64,000 bases of DNA from Catalinimonas niigatensis. Its GTDB lineage: Bacteria; Bacteroidota; Bacteroidia; Cytophagales; Cyclobacteriaceae. This document shows, piece after piece, positions 1 to 7,796 of this stretch. The stretch is taken from contig NZ_CP119422.1 of assembly GCF_030506285.1 (NCBI RefSeq), forward strand, positions 4,885,501 through 4,949,500, read 5' to 3'. Below the pieces are notes generated by a model, which saw nothing but the letters and a program-made list of their open reading frames with translations, was not told the DNA's origin and did no database searches. Position 1 is the stretch's first letter. Each line of letters opens with the position of its first letter. The translations under genes and the position numbers were made by a program.

Positions 1-1515
1 ATAGCAGAAGATGCATTAATGATTAGTAGAACGGGACCTATAGGTACTGCCCGGATTCTGGGATTGGGCGGAGGTGGCGTAGCATTAGGAGGTGATGCCA
101 GTTCAGCTTACATTAACCCTGCCGGATTGGGATTTTATAACCGTTCTCAACTGGTGCTTACCCCTTCTTTTCAAAATGCCAGAACCAATACCCGCTTCCT
201 GGGCTCAAATTCCGAAACCTTTGATAATAATTTTAATGTTTCAAACTTTGGTATCGTCATTAATAATACTAAGGATGATATCATCCCGGCGGATTATCGG
301 GGAGGCTCTTTTGCCATTACCTATAATCAGACAAACTCCTATAATGTAAACTATAGCTTCCAGGGAGAGAATGATTTTTCCTTGCTGGATGAATTTGCTT
401 TGCAGGCCAATGGAGTAGGTTCTGATGAATTGTTTGAAAATGCAACAGACGGTTTCTTTCCTCGCTACATAGATGCTGCTTATGAAAATTATTTGATAAA
501 TGCTTACCCTAATGACCCTGATTCCTATGTGGCTTCTATTCCATTAGGTACCAGAGCACTTCAGAATGGGCTTGTGGAGGAGATAGGAAGGCAAAGTGAA
601 TGGGATTTCTCCTATGGGGGCAATTACAAAGATAAAATTTACTTTGGGGCAAGCGTAGGTTTTAGAAACTTTACCTATGAGAAAATCAGCACTTTTGATG
701 AACAACCACTTTATACGGAGGAATATGCTGAAGACGGAGTGGGATTCCCATTTTTTCCGGTAGATAATCAATTGTCTATTGATTTTGTAGATTTCGTAAC
801 TCTAAACGAGACTCTGAGAATAGACGGTAGTGGCATCAATGCTACTTTAGGTTTAATCTATCGTCCTGTCAATGAGCTTACCCTGGGATTTTCTTACAAA
901 ACCCCTACTTTTTATAGCATCACCGAAGAGTACTTTTTTGATTTACGATCTTCTGTATTGGGTATACAGGAAAGTGATGATGATGCTCCATTTGATCTTA
1001 GTGACCCTGATCCTCTGCGAAGCCCCTCAAACTTTTCGGAATATACTCTCTCCACCCCTTCAAAAGTAAGTGGAGGATTTGCCTACTTCTTTGAAAAGTA
1101 CGGGTTCATCACAGCAGATGTAGAGTACGTCAATTATGCGGCAAATCGGTTTAGCTCCAACGAATTCAATACCGGGGATGTCAATACTGAGATAGATGAT
1201 GTTATGGAATCAGTAATCAATTATAAGGTAGGGGGTGAGTTCAGATATGATATTTTTCGTCTGAGAGCAGGTTATGCTATGTATACTGATCCTACACAAT
1301 ACGTAGAGGATAATCTGGACAGAGACCGTCAGGTGCTTTCGGGAGGTGTTGGTATTAGCACACCCAAATTCTTTGCCGACCTGGCAGTAGTAAATACTCA
1401 GTATTCTACTGATTTCTTTCCTTATCAGGGATCTTCTTATTTTCCGATAGAAGACATTCCGCAAACCGATAACAATACTACCAATGTTGTGCTGTCAGTA
1501 GGTTTTAATTTTTAG
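1..1515 (+). CDS. Outer membrane protein, OMPP1/FadL/PorV-like, 5' truncated
   Basis: The reading frame is open from base 1, with ATA GCA GAA GAT GCA TTA before the first ATG at 19, so the real start and signal peptide lie outside the window. The visible N-terminus reads DALMISRTGPIGTARILGLG and continues with GGDASSAYINPAGLGFY, the glycine-rich plug-like start typical of the Bacteroidota OMPP1/FadL/TodX outer membrane transporters. The rest is alternating polar and aromatic residues as in beta-barrel strands, and the last residue is Phe (VGFNF), as expected for recognition by the BAM machinery. It probably forms a 14-strand barrel for hydrophobic solutes, but the substrate cannot be told. 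Its last 11 bases overlap the tail of the convergent aroK. Confidence 0.8.
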   Translation: MAEDALMISRTGPIGTARILGLGGGGVALGGDASSAYINPAGLGFYNRSQLVLTPSFQNARTNTRFLGSNSETFDNNFNVSNFGIVINNTKDDIIPADYRGGSFAITYNQTNSYNVNYSFQGENDFSLLDEFALQANGVGSDELFENATDGFFPRYIDAAYENYLINAYPNDPDSYVASIPLGTRALQNGLVEEIGRQSEWDFSYGGNYKDKIYFGASVGFRNFTYEKISTFDEQPLYTEEYAEDGVGFPFFPVDNQLSIDFVDFVTLNETLRIDGSGINATLGLIYRPVNELTLGFSYKTPTFYSITEEYFFDLRSSVLGIQESDDDAPFDLSDPDPLRSPSNFSEYTLSTPSKVSGGFAYFFEKYGFITADVEYVNYAANRFSSNEFNTGDVNTEIDDVMESVINYKVGGEFRYDIFRLRAGYAMYTDPTQYVEDNLDRDRQVLSGGVGISTPKFFADLAVVNTQYSTDFFPYQGSSYFPIEDIPQTDNNTTNVVLSVGFNF

Positions 1516-2038
1516 AATCTTTTGCTTTAGGCGGTAGGGATATCAGGTGGATAATGCGCTCAGCAGTGACATAATCCCCTGATATTTCTATTTGAGACTG
1601 TTTGTAAAAAGGAATTCTATGCCTGAATTTTTTATCAAATTCTGCTACCAGATTTTCTGTATCCATTCCCTGAAACAAAGGACGCTCTACCATCCCTTTT
1701 TTAGACATACGATGGATAATTTCCTGAGAGGGAATATTGATAAAAACAGATAAACCCGCCTTATTCATCACCTTCATATTGTCATGAAAACAGGGAGTAC
1801 CCCCTCCGGTAGCCATCACAAAGTTTTCGTATTTATGAACAAGTTGATCAAGGGTATCACGTTCCAACTCACGAAAATAATCCTCTCCATGCTGCTGAAA
1901 TAGTTCTCTGATACTTGTATGAGTTATATGTTCAATTTCTACATCCAGATCAATAAAATGCATCTCCATAAGCCGGGCGATCTGTTTACCCAAAGTAGAC
2001 TTTCCGGAACCGGGCATACCTACCAAAAAGATCTTCAT
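1505..2038 (-). CDS. aroK: Shikimate kinase
   Basis: 177 residues, the usual size for shikimate kinase, which phosphorylates shikimate at O3 with ATP in chorismate synthesis in the cytoplasm. The P-loop GMPGSGKS is at residues 7-14. The DLD shikimate-binding motif follows near residue 32-34, then FRELE with the substrate-contacting Arg, the GGGTP loop near residue 79 and the lid motif RPLF near residue 118. It starts at an ATG 9 bases after the stop of the upstream DoxX-type gene, so the two are probably cotranscribed. Its 3' end overlaps the convergent outer membrane protein gene by 11 bases, leaving no room for a terminator between them. Confidence 0.96.
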   Translation of the reverse strand: MKIFLVGMPGSGKSTLGKQIARLMEMHFIDLDVEIEHITHTSIRELFQQHGEDYFRELERDTLDQLVHKYENFVMATGGGTPCFHDNMKVMNKAGLSVFINIPSQEIIHRMSKKGMVERPLFQGMDTENLVAEFDKKFRHRIPFYKQSQIEISGDYVTAERIIHLISLPPKAKDSKN

Positions 2039-2047
2039 AATAGTGCA

Positions 2048-3163
2048 TTAGTAGTTATTGGATACTAAATTACCCTCGATAAGTTGAGAAATGATCTCTG
2101 CATCAGGCACATCATTGTGATGCCACTTTCCTACTACAGTACCATCCTGTATCAGTACAAGCCCGGGATTAGAACGTATGATCGTTTTTAGTACTGTAGC
2201 ATCGGCAAAGAAATAAGGTGCTGCAAGTTGATACTCATGGCGAAAAGGTTCAAAGACATCTTCCCCTGAAGCTGTCAGAATAATAGCATCTACTTGTTCA
2301 GGAAGATTTTCAGTTAATGTTCGGATATCGGCCATAGATTCTGTATCCGCTTTGAGCGCATCATACATGATGATCATAAGCTTACTGCCTTCAAAGGTTT
2401 GTTCTGTGAAATCACCTTCCGAATTCCATACACTATAATCGGTAATTTTTGGCTGTGCATCAGGGTTAAGCAGTACCATCTCCTTAAACTCGTATCCTCC
2501 TTCCGATGGATAATCTAAGAATTCCTCTTCCTTACCATCTTTTGTCATAATGTATTTGTACTTCAACTGTGCTGAGGGTTGCATCAGTTGGGGTAAGTTT
2601 GCCCCAACTTTATAGGCTCGAAAGTCAATATAAGGAAGATGTTGGATAGCAAATACTGCTCCTGCTGTGTTGATCAAAGCGACAATAAATATAGTGACAT
2701 CTGCTGCTTTATGATCCACATAAGGTTGGGCCTGCTTTCGGTAAATAAACAAAATTACTATAAGCAGAAGCAAGATGATGTCTTTGATGAATGACTGCCA
2801 GGGGGTAAGTTTGATCGCATCACCAAAGCATCCACAATCGGTAACTTTATTAAAATAAGCAGAATAGAAAGTAAGAAAAGTAAAAAACACAATCAAGGCT
2901 AATAATACCCAACTGGTGATTTCCATCCTATAATTGAGCAACACTGCTACTCCTAATACTACTTCTAACACACTAAGCAACACTGCAAAGAAAAGTGCGG
3001 CAGGCACCAGATAAGTAAAAAAAGGAGCAAAGTCTGTGGCAAAAACCTCAAAATATTCTTCAAACTTGATAGCTGTACCTACCGGGTCATTTATCTTAAT
3101 CAAACCTGAAAAGATAAATAGGCCACCCACCAAAAAACGAGAAATTTGGATAATAATATTCAT
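2048..3163 (-). CDS. DoxX-type membrane protein, BT_3928-like
   Basis: About 371 residues from the ATG at 3163; a longer frame to a TTG at 3187 is possible but adds only eight residues ahead of a good hydrophobic segment. The N-terminal half has four or five membrane helices with the DoxX/MauE pattern (FLVGGLFIFSGLIKINDPVG) and a DCGCFGD motif near residue 92, as in quinone-linked MauE/DoxX proteins. After residue ~190 comes a soluble domain that looks thioredoxin-like in its beta pattern but has no CxxC. NCBI uses the name BT_3928 family for such proteins, usually beside folP and cdaA as here. Function is not established. It is the first gene of an operon with aroK. Confidence 0.75.
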   Translation of the reverse strand: MNIIIQISRFLVGGLFIFSGLIKINDPVGTAIKFEEYFEVFATDFAPFFTYLVPAALFFAVLLSVLEVVLGVAVLLNYRMEITSWVLLALIVFFTFLTFYSAYFNKVTDCGCFGDAIKLTPWQSFIKDIILLLLIVILFIYRKQAQPYVDHKAADVTIFIVALINTAGAVFAIQHLPYIDFRAYKVGANLPQLMQPSAQLKYKYIMTKDGKEEEFLDYPSEGGYEFKEMVLLNPDAQPKITDYSVWNSEGDFTEQTFEGSKLMIIMYDALKADTESMADIRTLTENLPEQVDAIILTASGEDVFEPFRHEYQLAAPYFFADATVLKTIIRSNPGLVLIQDGTVVGKWHHNDVPDAEIISQLIEGNLVSNNY

Positions 3164-3692
3164 AAATCTAAATATGTACCTAAACAAATGTAAGCTTGAT
3201 CAGGCAGAAAACCGCATAAGTTAGCGTCAGTTGATCATTCATTTCCCCCTCTATTATCAATACATTTTTTTCATTCAGGAATCAGAAGCGCTTAATATGA
3301 AATCAATCATGCTTTATCTCCATTTTACATTGAGCTTCATGATTGTTCTACTTTCTATTAGCAGTGTGTATTGCCGATAATAAATTATTGCTTACTGCCG
3401 AAATTTAATTTTCAAAAGATTACCTCCGTCATAAGTTTGTACAATGATACAATAGTCAATCATTCCTGCAAACTTGTGGGGACTACTTTCTAAAACTACT
3501 CCGTTTTATTTTAAATGAGAGAAATATACCAGCTGTAATTTGATGAAAATTTAGTCATCAAAACAAATTAGAAATCCAGTATGTAATATCGTAAGTCCAC
3601 ATTTTCTTTTTATAGCCTCTTTGGAAGCGGTGGCAACTTGATTATATTCGTACACAATTTGATTTGTCAAAATTAATTGCTATATAAATCAC
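3164..3692. other. Divergent intergenic region, 529 bp
   Basis: AT-rich spacer between the DoxX-type gene (minus) and folP (plus). In many relatives a DUF1599 gene and tpiA sit on the minus side of this junction; neither is here. No open frame above about 30 codons looks coding. The only signal I can support is the folP promoter near 3620-3650. Nothing repeated or palindromic stands out. Confidence 0.5.
3620..3650 (+). promoter_or_regulatory. Putative promoter of folP-cdaA
   Basis: TTTG at 3620-3623 is followed after exactly 19 bases by TATATTCG at 3643-3650. This matches the Bacteroidota housekeeping promoter (TTTG at -33, TAnnTTTG at -7) with one mismatch. It would give a leader of roughly 35 bases before the TTG start of folP. 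Confidence 0.5.
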
Positions 3693-4571
3693 TTGGGTAC
3701 GGAAATTGACAATATAAAATCAAAAGGTAAATTATTTTCCTCAAAAAAAACACTCAATATTAAGGGAAAATTGATTGACCTGACAAGCCCTATCGTTATG
3801 GGAGTTATTAATGTTACTCCTGATTCTTTTTATGATGGTGGGCGATATGAAAAAGATACTACTGTACTGCTCAGGCAGGCTGAAAAAATCCTCCAAGAGG
3901 GCGCAACGATCATTGACATAGGTGGTTATTCTTCCAGACCAGGCGCAGATCCCATTAGTGCTGAAGAGGAAAAAAAGCGTACGATAAATGCGATTGAGCT
4001 GGTATCTAAATCTTTCCCGGAAGCGTATATATCGGTAGATACATTCAGGGCAGAGGTGGCTTGGGATGCAGTTAATGCCGGGGCATGTATGATCAACGAC
4101 ATTTCTGGTGGTGATCTTGACCATCATATGTTTGATACTGTAGCTTCATTACAGGTACCTTATGTGTTAATGCACATGAGGGGAACCCCTCAAACTATGA
4201 AGGAGTTAAGTAAGTACGATGATCTGATTGGAGAAATTACGGATTATTTCCAAAGGAAGCTTACCCAACTCAGAGAGAAAGGTGTGGCCGATGTAATCAT
4301 AGACCCTGGCTTCGGTTTTGCAAAAACCATTGATCAGAATTATGAGCTATTGAGAAAGTTGCAGGATTTTCAAATACTGGATGTGCCGGTACTCGCAGGT
4401 TTATCACGAAAATCAATGCTTTATAAGCGGTTGAAGATTACAGCAGATGAAGCATTAAACGGGACTACAGTACTAAATACATTGGCGATTCTGAACGGTG
4501 CATCTATTTTAAGAGTTCATGATGTAAAAGAAGCAATACAAACCATTAAAATTTTAAAATATACATATTAG
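3693..4571 (+). CDS. folP: Dihydropteroate synthase
   Basis: 292 residues. The enzyme condenses 6-hydroxymethyl-dihydropterin pyrophosphate with p-aminobenzoate in folate synthesis. The TIM-barrel motifs are all present: VMGVINVTPDSF (from residue 36), DIGGYSSRPGA, SVDTF, NDISGG, LMHMRGTPQTM, DPGFGFAKT and LSRKSML. The first in-frame ATG is inside the catalytic VMGVINVTP motif, which is too late, and a stop codon lies 30 bases before the TTG at 3693. The start is therefore a TTG (a rare ATT a little upstream is the only alternative). The next gene, cdaA, begins with no spacer after the TAG stop, which suggests translational coupling. Confidence 0.95.
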   Translation: MGTEIDNIKSKGKLFSSKKTLNIKGKLIDLTSPIVMGVINVTPDSFYDGGRYEKDTTVLLRQAEKILQEGATIIDIGGYSSRPGADPISAEEEKKRTINAIELVSKSFPEAYISVDTFRAEVAWDAVNAGACMINDISGGDLDHHMFDTVASLQVPYVLMHMRGTPQTMKELSKYDDLIGEITDYFQRKLTQLREKGVADVIIDPGFGFAKTIDQNYELLRKLQDFQILDVPVLAGLSRKSMLYKRLKITADEALNGTTVLNTLAILNGASILRVHDVKEAIQTIKILKYTY

Positions 4572-5516
4572 TTGATTTATCTTTTTTCCATAGGGTTTTT
4601 AGAAATAAGCTGGGTAGATATCATTGATATTTCACTGGTCAGTGTATTGCTGTACCAAGTATACAAATTGATGAAGGGGAGTGTCGCCCTAAGTATCTTC
4701 TTCGGTTTTTTAACTCTGTACCTGATTTACCTTGTTGTAAGAGCAGCCGAAATGGAGCTGTTAAGCGCCATCCTCGGACAGTTCATGGGAGTAGGTGTGC
4801 TGGCTGTTATGATCCTTTTTCAGCCTGAAATCCGAAAATTCCTTTTGCTGGTTGGTAAAACAACTGCCTTCAATCGTGATAATTTCTTCAAGAGTTTCTG
4901 GAAAAAAGATGATGAGGATGGCAAAATTAATATCACTCCTATTATAGATGCTTCCAAAAGTTTGAGTGGATCTAATACGGGAGCACTCATTGTATTTTCT
5001 AAAAGCTCTCCTTTAAAGTTTTATGCGGAATCAGGAGATGAAATAGATGCGGTGGTATCCAAGCGTCTTTTACTCGCCATTTTTAACAAGTACAGTCCCC
5101 TGCATGATGGTGCTGTCATTGTGCATGAAAATCGTATCAAAGCAGCCCGTTGTATCCTTCCGGTTACTGAAAGAGATAACCTTCCGGCTGAATTTGGCTT
5201 AAGGCACAGAGCTGCCATTGGTATGACAGAAATTACGGATACGCTGGTATTGGTAGTTTCCGAAGAAACCGGACAGATGTCCGTTGTTCGTAATGGTGAG
5301 ATTTTCCATAACCTTCCTGCCAAAGAACTGAGAAAGAAAATCAATGAGTATCTCTATGAGGAGAGAGAGGATGAAGAGTTTGTACTGGATCAGGCCAAAG
5401 CAGAGGAAAAAGCTTTTGTAGAAAAGAAAGAAAAAGAGAAGGACAAAGACAAAGACAAAGACAAAAAAGACAAATCCCGCAAAACTGCCGACCAGAGTAT
5501 GACTACTCAGGATTGA
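4572..5516 (+). CDS. cdaA: Diadenylate cyclase CdaA
   Basis: 314 residues. It makes cyclic di-AMP from two ATP. Three N-terminal membrane helices (about residues 10-85) precede a DAC domain with the catalytic motifs LHDGAVIV and GLRHRAAIG. The start is a TTG directly after the folP stop (TAG TTG), giving MIYLFSIGFLE, the usual N-terminus of the Bacteroidota family. The folP-cdaA pairing is conserved in the phylum. The C-terminal ~50 residues are a charged Lys/Glu/Asp tail encoded partly by four GACAAA hexamers at 5442-5465, likely disordered and variable in length. The tail overlaps the convergent small gene by 10 bases. Confidence 0.95.
   Translation: MIYLFSIGFLEISWVDIIDISLVSVLLYQVYKLMKGSVALSIFFGFLTLYLIYLVVRAAEMELLSAILGQFMGVGVLAVMILFQPEIRKFLLLVGKTTAFNRDNFFKSFWKKDDEDGKINITPIIDASKSLSGSNTGALIVFSKSSPLKFYAESGDEIDAVVSKRLLLAIFNKYSPLHDGAVIVHENRIKAARCILPVTERDNLPAEFGLRHRAAIGMTEITDTLVLVVSEETGQMSVVRNGEIFHNLPAKELRKKINEYLYEEREDEEFVLDQAKAEEKAFVEKKEKEKDKDKDKDKKDKSRKTADQSMTTQD
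5442..5465 (+). repeat. Hexanucleotide repeat (GACAAA)4 in cdaA
   Basis: Four perfect GACAAA copies, plus one more at 5469, encode alternating Asp-Lys in the disordered tail of CdaA. In-frame length change by slippage would not disrupt the protein. Confidence 0.8.
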
Positions 5517-5785
5517 TCTTCATCCTTTTTGGGTTTGGCAGGAATCTTAAATTTTGGTTTTGGTTTTGCCTGTGTTACTGTCTTTTCCTGTTCCGTTTCA
5601 GCATTATTTTCCAGAGGAAACCTTCTTCTGACAGCATTGATAAGAAATAGCTTTTGCTGGCTAAAACTATTAGGATGCACCTTCGCAAAGAGTGATATCC
5701 ATTCTTCCCACAAGTGGGGTTCTGTTTCCCTCAAGGCTTTAGCATCTATCTTTTTATTCGTCAGATATTCTTCAAATTCCTGCAT
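5507..5785 (-). CDS. Small conserved protein of unknown function
   Basis: 92 residues from an ATG. The first 60 residues look like a compact helical domain (MQEFEEYLTNKKIDAKA, then LWEEWISLFAKVHP and FSQQKLFLINAVRRRFPL); the last 30 are a Lys/Pro/Glu-rich tail. Proteins with this N-terminal pattern are common in Cytophagales next to cdaA or murB, but I know of no assigned role. Cytoplasmic, with no signal peptide or membrane helix. Its 3' end overlaps cdaA by 10 bases. Confidence 0.7.
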   Translation of the reverse strand: MQEFEEYLTNKKIDAKALRETEPHLWEEWISLFAKVHPNSFSQQKLFLINAVRRRFPLENNAETEQEKTVTQAKPKPKFKIPAKPKKDEDQS

Positions 5786-5895
5786 ACTTTGAAAGTTATA
5801 CTTTCAGAACTTACGTTTTTCTTTTATTTGATGTTTTCGGCGTTAAACTTGATGCGAATTTTTTACAATTGCAATACAGTGAATCACCCAAGCAT

Positions 5896-6927
5896 ATGAC
5901 GATACAGGAAAATATTTCTCTTAAAGCTTACAATACCTTTGGCATAGACGCCAATGCCCGTTTTTTTGTAGAAATCACCCAGGTGGAAGATCTGCAGAAA
6001 CTTATCAATGAACCGATTTATAAGGAGCAAGAGAAATTTATTTTGGGTGGAGGAAGCAATGTGCTACTCACGCAAGATTTTGATGGTCTTGTAGTTAAAA
6101 TAAATATTCCAGGCATAGAGGTAATTGAGGAGAATGAGGATACTGTTTGGGTAAAAGCAGGCGCAGGAGAAAACTGGCACCAATTTGTGTTACATTGTAT
6201 TGCACTGGAATATGGGGGTATTGAAAACCTGTCCCTCATTCCAGGTACGGTAGGTGCTGCACCTATGCAGAATATTGGTGCGTATGGGGTAGAAATTCAG
6301 GACATTTTTGAAAGCCTTGAAGCAGTACATCTGATTACTGGAGCGCTAAAACATTTTACCCATGAGGAATGCCAGTTTGGGTATCGGGAAAGTATTTTCA
6401 AAAACACCTTAAAAGGTAAATATATCATTACCCACGTTACGTTTAAGCTAAGCAAACAGGCTCAAATTAATAGTTCCTACGGGGCAATAGAAGAAACATT
6501 GAAAATATTGCGAACGAAAGATGGATATCAAACACGTCCAGCCATACAGGAAGTAAGTGATGCTGTCATCCATATTCGTCAGAGTAAATTGCCTGATCCT
6601 AAAGAAATTGGCAACGCGGGCAGCTTTTTCAAAAATCCGGTGGTTGAAGCCGGTAAGTTTGAAGATTTACAGCAGCAGTATCCCCAGATGCCAGGCTACA
6701 ATCTACCCGATGGAACGGTAAAAGTACCTGCAGGATGGCTGATTGAGCAGTGTGGATGGAAAGGAAAAAGGGTAGGAAATACCGGAGTACACAGCAAACA
6801 GGCATTAGTACTGGTGAATCATGGTAATGCCCAGGGGAAAGAAGTATGGGATCTGGCTATGCAGATCAAAGCCTCAGTATGGGAAAAGTTTGGTGTGGAA
6901 ATCTCCCCGGAAGTAAATATCATTTGA
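5896..6927 (+). CDS. murB: UDP-N-acetylenolpyruvoylglucosamine reductase
   Basis: 343 residues from the ATG at 5896, matching the length of E. coli type I MurB. The frame extends to a TTG at 5869, but the extra nine residues are not typical and MTIQENISLKAYNTFGI is the familiar N-terminus. The FAD-binding region shows LGGGSNVLL (near residue 50) and IPGTVGAAPMQNIGAYG (near residue 115), followed by the catalytic GNAGSFFKNPV near residue 235. The enzyme reduces UDP-GlcNAc-enolpyruvate to UDP-MurNAc with NADPH in peptidoglycan synthesis. Confidence 0.95.
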   Translation: MTIQENISLKAYNTFGIDANARFFVEITQVEDLQKLINEPIYKEQEKFILGGGSNVLLTQDFDGLVVKINIPGIEVIEENEDTVWVKAGAGENWHQFVLHCIALEYGGIENLSLIPGTVGAAPMQNIGAYGVEIQDIFESLEAVHLITGALKHFTHEECQFGYRESIFKNTLKGKYIITHVTFKLSKQAQINSSYGAIEETLKILRTKDGYQTRPAIQEVSDAVIHIRQSKLPDPKEIGNAGSFFKNPVVEAGKFEDLQQQYPQMPGYNLPDGTVKVPAGWLIEQCGWKGKRVGNTGVHSKQALVLVNHGNAQGKEVWDLAMQIKASVWEKFGVEISPEVNII

Positions 6928-7029
6928 GCCACACTATTAAGCTAATCTTTGTCGGCTGTATTACTTCATGTTTATCCTTTTTTGTTTACATTTGGTAATG
7001 TATTGATTAAACTAAAAAGACTACACCCT

Positions 7030-7560
7030 ATGAAAAGAAGTATCGTATTAAGCTTTTTCGCACTCGCCTTAGTAATGCTTATTAGTGAAAGTGTACTGGC
7101 TCAAAAAGCACTTGAACCTAAGCCCAGCCCCATGGCAATTGCTAAAATGAAAAAAGATGATGCCTACGTTAAGGTAGTATATAGCCAACCTCATCTACGC
7201 AATAGAAAAATGATAGGTGAACAAGAGCCTTATGGCAAAGTCTGGAGACTGGGAGCCAATGAAGCCACAGAAATTACGCTTACTGAAGATGTAAAGCTGG
7301 GCGGGGAAAATATAGAAGCAGGTACTTATTCTATGTTTGCGATTCCTGAAAAAGATAAGTGGACTATTATCCTAAACAGTGAATTAGGACTTTGGGGTGC
7401 CTACGAATATGATGAAAGCAAAGATATAGTTCGTTTTGATGTCCCTGTAAAGAAAGGCAGCGAAAAATATGAGCCTTTCACCATCAAATTTGATGAAATG
7501 GGCACCAAGATGATGATAATGTGGGATACTATGTTGGTAGAAATCCCGGTTGAAGCTTAA
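7030..7560 (+). CDS. DUF2911 secreted protein
   Basis: 176 residues from the ATG at 7030; the longer frame upstream would put a stretch in front of the signal peptide. Residues 1-24 are a signal peptide ending in VLAQ. The mature part carries the DUF2911 signature: VKVVYSQPHLRNRKMIG, PYGKVWRLGANEATEI and EAGTYSMFAIP, ending in a conserved block around MWDTMLVEIPV. DUF2911 proteins are abundant in Bacteroidota and probably periplasmic or exported; no activity is known to me. A strong terminator follows within 30 bases. Confidence 0.85.
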   Translation: MKRSIVLSFFALALVMLISESVLAQKALEPKPSPMAIAKMKKDDAYVKVVYSQPHLRNRKMIGEQEPYGKVWRLGANEATEITLTEDVKLGGENIEAGTYSMFAIPEKDKWTIILNSELGLWGAYEYDESKDIVRFDVPVKKGSEKYEPFTIKFDEMGTKMMIMWDTMLVEIPVEA

Positions 7561-7586
7561 TCATCTCCATCCATGTTCTTACAAAG

Positions 7587-7619
7587 AAAACCAGCTAAAT
7601 TATACTAGCTGGTTTTTTT
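7587..7619 (+). terminator. Rho-independent terminator after the DUF2911 gene
   Basis: An 11-bp perfect stem (AAAACCAGCTA at 7587-7597 with TAGCTGGTTTT at 7606-7616) with an 8-base loop runs into a T-tract. The A/T ends mean it could also serve transcripts coming from the right, but no such gene ends here. Confidence 0.85.
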
Positions 7620-7796
7620 ATTGCAAATCTAAATAAACTCTTAATCAGATATTTACATGCTATACTGGCCACAGCAGCATAAGACTAAATTTGAGTTAAA
7701 AAAGGAATAAATACAAAGCCGACAAAGCTCATGGTAACTTATCTACAAATTTGTTAGCCATTAAAAATCAGACCTTTTTATTTACTGTTAGTTTTA

